A stretch of DNA of 64,000 nucleotides from assembly GCF_009757775.1 (NCBI RefSeq), contig NZ_RHLK01000006.1, positions 124,001 to 188,000 on the forward strand, written 5' to 3'. The first letter of the stretch is position 1. Each line of letters starts with the position of its first letter. The notes below the pieces were generated by a model. The model saw only the letters and a program-made list of their open reading frames with translations, searched no databases and was not told the DNA's origin. This DNA comes from Paenibacillus lutrae (lineage in GTDB: Bacteria > Bacillota > Bacilli > Paenibacillales > NBRC-103111). This document shows, in pieces, positions 48,803 to 57,486 of this stretch. The translations under genes were made by a program, and so were the position numbers.

Positions 48803-48854
48803 AACTGCACCCCAATTGTTAGACATCACCTAACAATTGGAGGTGCAGTTTTTT
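48803..48854 (+). repeat. IS3-type left end with long hairpin
   Basis: TGAACTGCACCCC is followed by two nested palindromes: AACTGCACC with GGTGCAGTT and CAATTGTTAG with CTAACAATTG, then seven Ts. This arrangement directly before an IS3-type OrfA start is typical of the upstream end of such elements, where the hairpin blocks incoming transcription. It also works as terminator of the SDR gene. Confidence 0.75.
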
Positions 48855-48973
48855 TGACTACATATGCACATGAAGAAAAATTAGAAGCCGTCTTTGCTTA
48901 TTTAGAGGAAAGATGTCAGTCATCTGTCATGGAGGACTTCCTGGTGCTTCTAAAACAAAGCCAAAGGACATGA
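48854..48973 (+). pseudogene. Remnant of IS3-family transposase OrfA (39 codons)
   Basis: A TTG-started frame reads MTTYAHEEKLEAVFAYLEER, the start of an IS3-family OrfA HTH protein, then leaves the family and stops (TGA) after 39 codons. No OrfB or opposite end was seen within the next 200 bases, so the element is a decayed 5' fragment. GGAGGTG precedes the start. Confidence 0.75.
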
Positions 48974-49182
48974 GCCCGGTACAGTACCGAACCCATGCCC
49001 TAGGGGCTGCTCTATTTGATTTGTGTATCCTTGTCTGGGTTAAATAAGCCGTTTCGGATCATTTTCACAGAATAGACATCGGATTCTTTTAGAAATACTC
49101 TCAAAACGCTTGCCTTTTTTTGGTAAATGAGGTATTTTACTAGAGTAGCAGAAATAACCCATACAGAAAGGAGGAAATTCAG

Positions 49183-49398
49183 ATGGAAAAAATGTGTATG
49201 CAAATGATGATGAACATGTGCATGGATGACATGATGTGCAAAATGAACTCCATGAAAATGATGATGGGCTGCATGACTGAAAAGAACATGATGCCTGAGA
49301 TGGACATGGATATGATGATGAACAAAATGCAAGAATGCGATGAAATGATGACTATGATGATGAAAATGATGAGCAACATGAAACAAATGTCTATGTAA
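49183..49398 (+). CDS. Methionine-rich small protein (71 aa, 34 Met)
   Basis: 34 of 71 residues (48%) are methionine and five are cysteine, in runs such as MCMQMMMNMCMDDMMCKMNS and MDMDMMMNKMQECDEMMTMM. There is no signal peptide. AAAGGAGG lies seven bases before the ATG and the codons are all ATG by necessity, so the frame is not a simple repeat of a DNA unit. Met- and Cys-rich proteins often bind Cu(I) or act as oxidant sinks; this is inferred from composition alone. The complementary frame is His-rich only because ATG reads CAT backwards. Confidence 0.7.
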   Translation: MEKMCMQMMMNMCMDDMMCKMNSMKMMMGCMTEKNMMPEMDMDMMMNKMQECDEMMTMMMKMMSNMKQMSM

Positions 49399-49509
49399 TC
49401 ATAGGTAATAATTTATACGATCGCTTCCTTATTCATCCCACAATGAATTCGGAACTTCATTCTTTCCACGGCAGAGCGGTCCACCGCATGTCTTTTTTTA
49501 TGTTCAAAT

Positions 49510-49848
49510 TCAGCTATACGAATTGATCTTCCTCGTGATTTCAACCCGCATCGTTTTAAGTTCCCACATTTGCTCTCTTAATTGTTCCTGCTTATGACTG
49601 TCCTCGGTCATCTTCAATTCTTCAAACAAATCCAGCATTTTCTGATTGATAGCATCAAACTTCTGCCATAATTCTCTTCTGATCGTTTCCAGATAATAAC
49701 GCTGAACATGTTCTTCTCGTTCTGCCAGAGCAGCAAGAATATGTTCCTGCCAAGCTCTATCACCTAACAAGCTGGCCATATTGTAGAGATCCAGATGATC
49801 ATCCACCCATATCCGGGATAATTCGTTTCTTAAGGGTGATCTCATCAT
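49510..49848 (-). CDS. Helical hypothetical protein (112 aa)
   Basis: The protein is almost entirely helical (MMRSPLRNELSRIWVDDHLD, LLGDRAWQEHILAALAEREE, REQMWELKTMRVEITRKINS) and charged, consistent with a small coiled-coil protein. The start at 49848 has GGAG six bases upstream; ATGs at 49854 and 49845 are also in frame. No family recognised. It is convergent with the Met-rich gene and lies downstream of the PBP1A terminator. Confidence 0.6.
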   Translation of the reverse strand: MMRSPLRNELSRIWVDDHLDLYNMASLLGDRAWQEHILAALAEREEHVQRYYLETIRRELWQKFDAINQKMLDLFEELKMTEDSHKQEQLREQMWELKTMRVEITRKINSYS

Positions 49849-49924
49849 CAGCATCTCCTGTCGTCCTTTACCAAGTATTATACTCGGTTTAATAAGAAAT
49901 GCAACAGAAAATACAGAAAATGTA

Positions 49925-49960
49925 TAAAAAAACTCTCGTTACCTGTTGGCAACGAGAGTT
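49925..49960 (-). terminator. Terminator after ponA
   Basis: AACTCTCGTT and AACGAGAGTT pair around TACCTGTTGGC-type loop bases and are followed in the minus direction by TTTTTTT. It is about 70 bases from the stop codon of the PBP gene, beyond a tandem repeat. Confidence 0.85.
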
Positions 49961-50040
49961 CTCATAGTTATCTGTTCTAAATGGTACGAGAATTCATAGT
50001 TATCTGTTCTCGTGGTAACGAGAATTCTTAGTTATCTGCC
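49952..50040. repeat. Three tandem copies of a 32-34 bp unit after ponA
   Basis: Copies begin at 49952, 49986 and 50018 and share ACGAGAATTC followed by TAGTTATCTGTTCT, with small differences. Units 2 and 3 also carry palindromic CTCG-TGGTAA-CGAG at their joint, so the RNA can form several alternative hairpins together with the terminator stem. The third copy is cut short at the stop codon of the PBP gene. Confidence 0.75.
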
Positions 50041-52650
50041 CTCTGTACCTACGCTCGTATCTGGAGGATTTCCCGCACCAGAGGCAGGCGGTTTTTCAGT
50101 TGCTGCTCCCCCTTGACCAGGTTTAGGTTTGGGGGAAACGGGTGGAGCAGATGGTGTTGGCGAAGGGGAAGCCGTATTCCCTTGCTCACCATTGCCGTTA
50201 TCTTCCTGATCTCCGTTGTTCCCGCTGCCGGAATTGTTGTTCCCGTTGCCATTATTGCCGTTATTGCCGTTATTACCGCTATTTCCATTGTTGCCGTTGT
50301 TTTCATTGTTTCCGTTATTACCATTATTACCGGTATTTCCATTTTCGTTATTGTTTCCATTGTTGCCATTTCCGTTTCCTTCACCGTTCCCGTTTTCATT
50401 CGGATCCGATGGTGTCGGCGTCGGAGCTACTTCGCCTGGCACTGTAACTGAGGCTACGTTGGATTGAACACCGGCCGCTTCACCATTAGCCGGAACGACA
50501 TAATACTGATAAGAGGCTCCAGGCTGTACAGCCTGATCGATATATTCCGTCGTGTTCGATGGAGTAATTGGAACAAAGTCTCCTTCAGGCCCTTTGCGGA
50601 ATACCTGATAAGAATCCGCACCGTTCGCCGCGGACCAACTTAAGCGGACCGTATTATTTTCAAACCGGGCCCTCAAATCGGTTACAGTGTTGATATCCTG
50701 TTTAGGAGTCTCGATCGGTTTGCCGCCGCTTGGACGCTCAAATCCCTTGACAGGCATCCCTTTCATGGCTTCGCTCATAACAGCACTGAAAATCATGTTG
50801 GCACGATCTGAATAGGCTTTACGCACGTAATGTTGCGGATTCGTTTCATCGAATCCTGTCCATACGGCTCCCGTCCACTGCGGGGTATAACCGACGAACC
50901 AGATATCTCTGTAATCCGATTCGAGCCCTTTCAAATCTAACTGCGTGGAACCCGTCTTACCTGCCAGCGGACGTCCGAAGTTAGCTTTAACTCCTGTACC
51001 GCCATCCCCTAATACTTCCTGCATCATTTGCGTCATGTACCAGGAAGTCTTTTCACTCATTACTTTTTTAGGCTCCGGCTTATGCTCGATCAGCGTACCG
51101 TCGCTCTTCTCGATTTTGAGAATGGCAAAAGACGGATTGAGCACCCCGTTATTGGCAAAAGCCGAGTAGGCCTGAGCCATCTGCAACGGGGATTCCCCGC
51201 GGGTCATACCGCCCAGTGCAATCGCTAAGTTGTTATCTTTCTCATCAAAGGTCAGACCCAAAGATTCAGCGAACTGCTTGCCTGTGCTGATACCGATCTT
51301 ACTCAGGAGCCAGACCGCCGGAATATTCTTGGATTTCTTGATAGCGTACGTCATATCAACCTGGCCCAAGTACCGGCCGTCATAGTTACGCGGATTGTAT
51401 CCGTTAAATTCCTGCTTCGTATCGTCCAGGATGGAAGAAGGCAAATAGCCCTTCTTTTCGATGGCAGGCGCATACACGACAACCGGTTTAAAAGCAGATC
51501 CGGGCTGTCTCGGTTTAATCGCGCGGTTCCAAGTACCCGGCTTATAATCCCGGCCGCCGATCATGGCAACAATACCGCCATTAGTGTTATCCACAATAAC
51601 CATGGCGCTCTGCATAGGCTGCTTGGGACCGTTTGGCTGGAACAGCTTCGCATTCGTATAGGCTTTGTCCATAGCCTTCTGAGCTTCACTGTTCATGGTC
51701 GTATAGATTTTATAACCACCGTTGGAAATCTGTTCTTCAGTAACGCCATACTTGTCATTGGCTTCCTTAATCACATAGTCACGGAAGGTCGGGAACATGT
51801 TAACCTGCGCAATCGAGGTAGCTGTCTCGGGATTGTAATCTACCGCAGCAGCCTGAGCACGCTGTTCTTCCGTAATAATGCCCTGATCGGTCATCAGTCT
51901 CAGAATAACTTCGCGTCTTTCTTTGGAAGCCTCCGGATCAGAAATTGGCGAATACTTGGATGGGGCCTTAGGCAAGCCTGCCAGAGTCGCGATCTGCCAA
52001 AGCTCCAGCTGTCTCAGATCCGTTATACCAAAATAACGTTTGGAGGCGGCCTTAACCCCATAAGCCTGACTGCCGAAATAGATCCGGTTTAAATACTTCT
52101 CAAGAATTTCTTCCTTGGTTTTCTCCTGCTCCAGGGCAAGGGCAATCGACATCTCGGTACCTTTACGGAAAAAAGTCTTATCCGAATTCAAGAATACGTT
52201 CTTCGCAAGCTGCTGGGTAATGGTACTTGCCCCCTCAACCGCACTTCTTGCGATTACGTCCTTGACTACCGCCCGGCCGATCGACCAAATATCAACCCCG
52301 CCATGCTCCCAGAACCTGCGGTCCTCGGTAGCGACGAAAGCTTTCACCAGCATATCGGGGAATTCTTCGAATTTCACATTCTCCCGGTTTTCTTTTATCA
52401 GCTTCGCGATCTCGGTGTTTCCGGAATCATAGATTACGGAAGCATTGAGCGGATCCTCGAGCTTATCGAAGTTCTCGCGAAGAATTTTAACCCCGTTCAT
52501 ATAAACGACCAAATAAATACCCAAAGCGCATATCAGCGCAAGAAGGGCGGCGATAACAAGGCCCAGTAATACCTTCATACCGCTCGTTTTTTTCTTCTTC
52601 TTCTTTACAGGGGGTTTCTTGCTGTTATTATTGTTATTGCTTGGTGCCAT
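50032..52650 (-). CDS. ponA: Class A penicillin-binding protein (PBP1A) with FN3 domain and Asn/Gly tail (872 aa)
   Basis: A basic N-terminus (NNNNNSKKPPVKKKKKKTSG) and a membrane helix precede the glycosyltransferase (ATEDRRFWEHGGVD, STITQQLAKNVFLN) and the transpeptidase with RQPGSAFKP (SxxK), SKN and LAGKTGSTQ (KTG). A fibronectin type III domain (about residues 640-735) follows and then an 80-residue low-complexity Asn/Gly/Glu tail and a Pro-rich end. It builds peptidoglycan. Start chosen at 52650 because GAGGGAG lies just upstream. Confidence 0.92.
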   Translation of the reverse strand: MAPSNNNNNSKKPPVKKKKKKTSGMKVLLGLVIAALLALICALGIYLVVYMNGVKILRENFDKLEDPLNASVIYDSGNTEIAKLIKENRENVKFEEFPDMLVKAFVATEDRRFWEHGGVDIWSIGRAVVKDVIARSAVEGASTITQQLAKNVFLNSDKTFFRKGTEMSIALALEQEKTKEEILEKYLNRIYFGSQAYGVKAASKRYFGITDLRQLELWQIATLAGLPKAPSKYSPISDPEASKERREVILRLMTDQGIITEEQRAQAAAVDYNPETATSIAQVNMFPTFRDYVIKEANDKYGVTEEQISNGGYKIYTTMNSEAQKAMDKAYTNAKLFQPNGPKQPMQSAMVIVDNTNGGIVAMIGGRDYKPGTWNRAIKPRQPGSAFKPVVVYAPAIEKKGYLPSSILDDTKQEFNGYNPRNYDGRYLGQVDMTYAIKKSKNIPAVWLLSKIGISTGKQFAESLGLTFDEKDNNLAIALGGMTRGESPLQMAQAYSAFANNGVLNPSFAILKIEKSDGTLIEHKPEPKKVMSEKTSWYMTQMMQEVLGDGGTGVKANFGRPLAGKTGSTQLDLKGLESDYRDIWFVGYTPQWTGAVWTGFDETNPQHYVRKAYSDRANMIFSAVMSEAMKGMPVKGFERPSGGKPIETPKQDINTVTDLRARFENNTVRLSWSAANGADSYQVFRKGPEGDFVPITPSNTTEYIDQAVQPGASYQYYVVPANGEAAGVQSNVASVTVPGEVAPTPTPSDPNENGNGEGNGNGNNGNNNENGNTGNNGNNGNNENNGNNGNSGNNGNNGNNGNGNNNSGSGNNGDQEDNGNGEQGNTASPSPTPSAPPVSPKPKPGQGGAATEKPPASGAGNPPDTSVGTEGR

Positions 52651-52719
52651 CTTGCTCCCTCTCTTTCTGTGCAATGGCTCTCTCTCTGGGGCAGGCCGCC
52701 TTGCAAATATGCCGTCCTA

Positions 52720-52753
52720 TTAAAAGAACAACCCTATGGAATAAGGTTGTTCC
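52720..52753 (-). terminator. Terminator after hfq
   Basis: In the minus direction GAACAACC pairs with GGTTGTTC around ten bases, followed by TTTTAAT. It separates hfq from the downstream ponA gene, which then needs its own promoter. Confidence 0.75.
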
Positions 52754-52805
52754 GGACGGTTCTTTAGTTATATACGAATCTCGCGGTCAAAAAGTTTCTG
52801 CTTCC

Positions 52806-53054
52806 TTATTCTGCCGATGCTGGATCTGTAGCTTGCGGCATCAGTGAAACGGGACGCTGCGGCGTGAAAGTCGAAATGGCATGCTTATAAACCATTTGCT
52901 GACGTCCGTCACTGTCAATAATAATGGTAAAATTGTCAAATCCGCGAATCAACCCTCTGATTTGAAACCCGTTTGTTAAATATACGGTAACGGGAATGCT
53001 TTCTTTGCGGAGCTGGTTCAGAAAATTGTCCTGAATATTAATCGACTGTTTCAT
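52806..53054 (-). CDS. hfq: Hfq RNA chaperone (82 aa)
   Basis: Sm1 ([20 protein letters not shown]) and Sm2 ([14 protein letters not shown]) motifs of Hfq are complete, with the YKHAIST variation of the YKHA signature. The short acidic tail is typical of Gram-positive Hfq. The ATG at 53054 ([20 protein letters not shown]) is preferred to an in-frame ATG upstream. It follows miaA, the usual neighbour of hfq. Confidence 0.93.
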   Translation of the reverse strand: MKQSINIQDNFLNQLRKESIPVTVYLTNGFQIRGLIRGFDNFTIIIDSDGRQQMVYKHAISTFTPQRPVSLMPQATDPASAE

Positions 53055-53111
53055 CAGAAGGGTCCCCCTTAACATATTCAAACTAGGCTGCTTCTAAAAG
53101 CAAGCGTTTGC

Positions 53112-54086
53112 TTATGCATTATATTCGTTATCGTGTACAAACTTTCCTGTTATTATATCACGGAATTTATCGAGATGCCTAGAAAAGTTTGAGGGTTCGG
53201 TAACGTCGATCCATTGAATATCGCGCATATGGCGGAACCAGGACAACTGTCTCTTGGCAAAATGTCTAGTATCGCGTTTGAGAAGCTCTACGGCTCTATC
53301 CAGCGTAATCTCTCCGTCCAGGTAAGAGACTATCTCTTTGTAGCCCAGGCCCTGCATCGCGACTGATCCGCGGGGTACTCCGCTCTCCAGCAGCCTTTGG
53401 ACCTCATCCACAAGCCCTTCAGCCATCATGATGTCGATTCTCTCTTCGATCCGGCTGTACAACTGCTGGCGGTCCATAGTCAGACCGACTATACAGAGTT
53501 CGTACGGTGATTCTTTTTTCTGGGAGGCTGCATGAACGGAAAGCGGCTCGCCTGTCAAATGGTATACCTCCAGAGCGCGGATGACCCTTCTTCTATCATT
53601 GGGGTGCAATTTTGCGGCAGAACCAGGGTCTACCTCCTGCAGTTTCCTGTGGAGAGCCTCATCCCCCTGCTCCTCCGCAAACAAATGCTGACTCTGACGG
53701 AATTCTTCATCCGCTCCCACTTCAAGGAATTGATACTCATAGCAGACCGATTCTACATACAGCCCCGTTCCTCCAACAAGAAATGGAAGCTTGCCGCGTG
53801 CTGTAATCTCCGCAACAAGCTCACGGACACACTGCTGAAACTCGGCAACCGAGAACGGGTAACCCGGTTCATGGATATCGATCATGTGATGCACGGCACG
53901 CTGTCTTTCCTCGGGCGTAATCTTCGCGGTTCCGATATCCATCCCGCGGTAGACCTGCATGGAGTCCCCGGAAATAATCTCACAGCCAAATTGCTCCGCA
54001 ATTTCCAGGCTCAATTTCGTTTTCCCTACCGCTGTAGGCCCGATTAGGGCCAGCAGACGCGGCTTTGCATTCCTTGTACTCAGCAT
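53112..54086 (-). CDS. miaA: tRNA dimethylallyltransferase MiaA
   Basis: P-loop LIGPTAVGKTKLSLEIAEQF, GDSMQVYRGMDIGTAKIT with the DMAPP-related loop, and LVGGTGLYVESVCYEYQF are the MiaA signatures. It transfers a dimethylallyl group to A37 of tRNAs reading codons that start with U. At 324 residues it is full length. It overlaps the upstream methyltransferase gene by seven bases and precedes hfq. Confidence 0.95.
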   Translation of the reverse strand: MLSTRNAKPRLLALIGPTAVGKTKLSLEIAEQFGCEIISGDSMQVYRGMDIGTAKITPEERQRAVHHMIDIHEPGYPFSVAEFQQCVRELVAEITARGKLPFLVGGTGLYVESVCYEYQFLEVGADEEFRQSQHLFAEEQGDEALHRKLQEVDPGSAAKLHPNDRRRVIRALEVYHLTGEPLSVHAASQKKESPYELCIVGLTMDRQQLYSRIEERIDIMMAEGLVDEVQRLLESGVPRGSVAMQGLGYKEIVSYLDGEITLDRAVELLKRDTRHFAKRQLSWFRHMRDIQWIDVTEPSNFSRHLDKFRDIITGKFVHDNEYNA

Positions 54087-54871
54087 GAAATCACCCCGTA
54101 GGCAAGTTTAGCTCCGGAGTTCGTGACTTCATTGAAGCCAAGCCGGGTGAATTCACTGCTCTCTCTGCTTTCCTTGAGAATAACGCAGCGTCTTGCAACC
54201 CGCCTGGCCTCCATGACTGCAGCAGCCTCAAGAGCACGGTCATCAGCAGTACTTCGCAGCGGTGAAATCCCCGACGACTGCTCAATTGGACTTCGGAACA
54301 TGGGATCGAAATACACGATATCACAACTTCGGTCCGGCATGGAGCGCAGACCCGTCAGATGATCGCCATACCGGACTTCGATACGCCTCATAGCGTCATC
54401 AAAATCAGCATGTCCGGTCACATAAGTCCGAAGACCTGCTTCTAAGAGAGAAGCGAGTACAGGGCTGTTCTCCCAGGCAATAACCTGACCCTTCGGCCCG
54501 GCGGCATAGGAGAAAATAATCGAGTCCGAGGCCAGACCCGCGGTACAATCGACTATAACATCCCCTGGCCTGGCCTTGGACAGCTGGAGCAGAGCGTCGG
54601 GCATGTTCTGGCGAATTCTTTTGTAGCGCACCAGAGACATGCTCGGATGGAAGAAAAGCGGATGGTCGCCTCCGTAATCAAAGCGCAGACCGTCACGGGT
54701 CACCAGCATAATTTCGTCATCGGAATAACGGGACCGGAGTTTGGAAAGCCCGCTGTGACCCCTGCGCACCAAACGGGCACCCAGTGTTTGAGCGAGGCTC
54801 ACCGCTTCTTCCAATTCTTCATTTGACGGATCATAAGAAGTAGTTACAAGCACGAATATTCCCTCATTCAT
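54080..54871 (-). CDS. RsmJ-like SAM-dependent methyltransferase (263 aa)
   Basis: An N-terminal RsmJ-like region (VTTSYDPSNEELEEAVSLAQ) is joined to a Rossmann domain with DVIVDCTAGLASDSIIFSYA (SAM motif I) and DIVYFDPMFRSP (catalytic NPPY-type motif as DPMF). The DPMFR motif and the layout are those of RsmJ, the 16S rRNA G1516 methyltransferase. The seven-base overlap with miaA points to one operon of RNA modification genes. Confidence 0.8.
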   Translation of the reverse strand: MNEGIFVLVTTSYDPSNEELEEAVSLAQTLGARLVRRGHSGLSKLRSRYSDDEIMLVTRDGLRFDYGGDHPLFFHPSMSLVRYKRIRQNMPDALLQLSKARPGDVIVDCTAGLASDSIIFSYAAGPKGQVIAWENSPVLASLLEAGLRTYVTGHADFDDAMRRIEVRYGDHLTGLRSMPDRSCDIVYFDPMFRSPIEQSSGISPLRSTADDRALEAAAVMEARRVARRCVILKESRESSEFTRLGFNEVTNSGAKLAYGVISC

Positions 54872-55044
54872 ATAGTAGCCAAATATGCATCTTCGACACG
54901 TAAAGATGCCGGTTCGTCAGACATGTACAACATATCATAATGCTCAGAACCCGTCAAAATGCCCTGCCCAGGCATCATTATCGTCCATCCTATCTTTGGA
55001 AAATATCTATTATCGGAACCAAAGCGCTGTCATGCAGCGGACGT
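54872..55044. other. Intergenic region between mutL and the methyltransferase
   Basis: 173 bases without a coding frame or clear hairpin. It includes the mutL 3' end and should hold the promoter of the RNA-modification operon; no convincing boxes were found. Confidence 0.4.
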
Positions 55045-57474
55045 TCACATGACGCGTTTAAACATTTTTTCCAACTCATAGGTTGAAAAAGAAATCACAA
55101 CCGGCCTTCCATGCGGACAAGTGTACGGGTTCATACAGCTTCCCAGCCGGTCCAATAAGGCTTCCATCTCCGCTGTGCTCAGGCTTTGATTCGCTTTAAT
55201 GGAAGCCTTGCACGAGCAAAGGGTCGAAGATTTTTCCCGCAGCTTCGAGAGGTCGACTCCCTTGCGTTCCGTTAAAATCCACTCGCACATTTCTTCCACA
55301 ATGCTCTGCTCATCCCCTGCCGGAAACCAGTGCGGATACGCCCTTACCAGGTACGTATTACCCCCAAAAGCTTCCAGATAAACGCCTACTTGTTCAAGAA
55401 GCGGAAGCTTCTCCTGGAGGGCAATAAAATCGACAGAAGTAAATTCGAGCGGAATCGGCACGAGCAGTTCCTGGCTGGCTTCCTGAGGCTCGCCGAACTT
55501 CGTGTAATAGTACTCGTAGTTAATCCTCTCATGCGCTGCGTGCTGGTCAATCATATACAGCCCGGCTTCATTCTGGGCAAGGAGATACGTGCCGTGCAGC
55601 TGACCGATCGGCGCAAGGGACGGAAAATCCGGCCGCCGGAGGGCTTCCTTGTCGCTGCGGGTGTGCAGCGAAGACATCAGGTTCCCCGCAGCCTCACGGG
55701 AGAAGGGCCGCTCTTCCTGGCTGGCCCGGCGCTCTTGAGGCTGCATCCGGCGCTCGGCGCTGCGATGCGGAGCCTGCGGCTCATGGCCGGAGCCTCCGCC
55801 GAGTCCTGCCGGCGGCTCGGGTGGCGGAGCATCCGGCCACGGTACGGACGCTCCGCCAGAAGCGTCCGTGCTCTGCCCGGCAGGTGCGTCCGGAGCTGCG
55901 CCGAGACCGCGCTGCGCAGCCCCAGCCATCGGCTGCCCGGCTGTCGGCGCGCCCGGGGCGTGCTCGCGCGATGACGCGGGGTCGCTGCCGGGACGCTGCT
56001 GCTGCGGACTGCCTGCTGCGGCATCCTGGGCATCGCCTGCTCCCCCAGCCGAATCCCCCACGGCTGCGGATCGGACGGCTTCTAAGCCGGCGGTCGCATG
56101 ACCAGCAGCGATGCCATCGCTTGCAGGCGCGGTATCGCCGCCCAAGTGCCCGGGACCGCCGGCGGCATCGGCGCGTTCCTCCCGAGCTGCTTGGGGCCGC
56201 TCCGCTTGTCCGGGCCGAGGGGCATCTGCCGCCTCTGTCATCCCGGGCGGGCCGGGAACAACATCCGCTTGCGGATCAATTCCCGGCGATGCCGGCGCCG
56301 GCCGCTGATTCTGCAGCTGCTTGTTATCCCAAGCTGCCGTATCCGGCTTGTACTGCTCCCTCCACTTGGCAGGAGTGGTCCCTGCCTGGAGAAGCGGCTC
56401 GGCTTCGGGACGGTAAAGCGTCATCGTCTCCTGCACGAAGCTCTCTTTGATGCGCGCGGTTTGCTGTACGCCTTTGGGTATAAGAACCTGCTGGCCGAGC
56501 GCTTGCTTGATCAAATCTTCAACCATACGGATTAATTCCGGTTCTTTGCTGAAACGTACTTCCAGCTTCGAAGGGTGCACGTTGACATCCACCAGCGAAG
56601 GGTCCATCTCTATATGAAGTATAACCACCGGAAAGCGGTTAATCGGCAGCAGAGTATGATACCCGTTCATAATCGCATGCTGAACGGCAAAGCTTCTTAC
56701 ATACCTGCCGTTAATGATGATCGAAATGGCGCTGCGGTTAGCCCGGTTTAGCTCGGGACGGGAAATATAGCCGTTGATTTTATAATCCAGGCTCTCTTCC
56801 TCCACGGGAAGCATCTGCTTTCCGACTGCCGAACCGTATACCCCGGCGATTACCTGGAGGAGATCTCCCTTGCCCAGAGTTTGCAGAAGCGTGTTCCCGT
56901 TATGCTTCAAGGTAAAGGCGATATCGGGATGCGCCAGAGAAAGCCGGTACATATAATCCGAAATGTGCCCTAGTTCTGTTTGGATCGTCTTCATGTATTT
57001 CAGACGTGCCGGTGTGTTATAGAACAGTTCTTTGACCGAAATATCGGTACCTTTGCGGGCGGCTGCTTCTTCATGCGCCGCAACATGGCCGCCTTCTACG
57101 GCCAGTTTGCGGCCCAAGCCGCTGCCATCTGTCGCTGTAATCACTTCGGTTTTGGATACGGCAGCAATACTGGGCAGCGCCTCTCCCCTGAAGCCTAAGG
57201 TACGAATCGAGAACAGATCCTTGCCGGAATTGATTTTGCTCGTCGCATGACGGAAAAAAGCCATCTCACAGTCTTCGCCTTCAATTCCGGCACCATTGTC
57301 CGTCACCCGGATTAATTGAAGGCCGCCTTCTTCCACAATAACATCGATACGGCTGCTTCCGGCGTCAATTGAGTTCTCGACCAGTTCCTTCACGACCGAC
57401 GCAGGTCGTTCCACAACTTCGCCGGCTGCGATTTGGTTGGCGATATGCTCATCTAGAAGCCGAATTTTGCCCAT
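55045..57474 (-). CDS. mutL: MutL mismatch-repair endonuclease with enlarged linker (809 aa)
   Basis: The GHKL ATPase half is complete (AAGEVVERPASVVKELVENS, DNGAGI, TLGFRGEALPSIA). The C-terminal half carries the endonuclease signature DQHAAHERINYEYY and the Cys/His-containing SCKASIKANQ...CPHGRPVVI metal region. Between them, residues 370-590 form a Pro/Ala/Gly-rich linker about 180 residues longer than in B. subtilis (627 aa total), encoded by unusually GC-rich DNA. MutL nicks the new strand after MutS binds a mismatch. It follows the protease gene by 12 bases. Confidence 0.95.
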   Translation of the reverse strand: MGKIRLLDEHIANQIAAGEVVERPASVVKELVENSIDAGSSRIDVIVEEGGLQLIRVTDNGAGIEGEDCEMAFFRHATSKINSGKDLFSIRTLGFRGEALPSIAAVSKTEVITATDGSGLGRKLAVEGGHVAAHEEAAARKGTDISVKELFYNTPARLKYMKTIQTELGHISDYMYRLSLAHPDIAFTLKHNGNTLLQTLGKGDLLQVIAGVYGSAVGKQMLPVEEESLDYKINGYISRPELNRANRSAISIIINGRYVRSFAVQHAIMNGYHTLLPINRFPVVILHIEMDPSLVDVNVHPSKLEVRFSKEPELIRMVEDLIKQALGQQVLIPKGVQQTARIKESFVQETMTLYRPEAEPLLQAGTTPAKWREQYKPDTAAWDNKQLQNQRPAPASPGIDPQADVVPGPPGMTEAADAPRPGQAERPQAAREERADAAGGPGHLGGDTAPASDGIAAGHATAGLEAVRSAAVGDSAGGAGDAQDAAAGSPQQQRPGSDPASSREHAPGAPTAGQPMAGAAQRGLGAAPDAPAGQSTDASGGASVPWPDAPPPEPPAGLGGGSGHEPQAPHRSAERRMQPQERRASQEERPFSREAAGNLMSSLHTRSDKEALRRPDFPSLAPIGQLHGTYLLAQNEAGLYMIDQHAAHERINYEYYYTKFGEPQEASQELLVPIPLEFTSVDFIALQEKLPLLEQVGVYLEAFGGNTYLVRAYPHWFPAGDEQSIVEEMCEWILTERKGVDLSKLREKSSTLCSCKASIKANQSLSTAEMEALLDRLGSCMNPYTCPHGRPVVISFSTYELEKMFKRVM

Positions 57475-57486
57475 CTGAATCTACTC

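Noticed and set aside
49012-49386. His-rich minus-strand frame opposite the Met-rich gene
   Set aside because: Poly-ATG on the plus strand reads as CAT (His) on the other strand; it has no ribosome site and the plus-strand frame has a near-perfect one.
49952-50040. CRISPR-like repeats
   Set aside because: Only three imperfect adjacent copies without unique spacers and no cas genes nearby.
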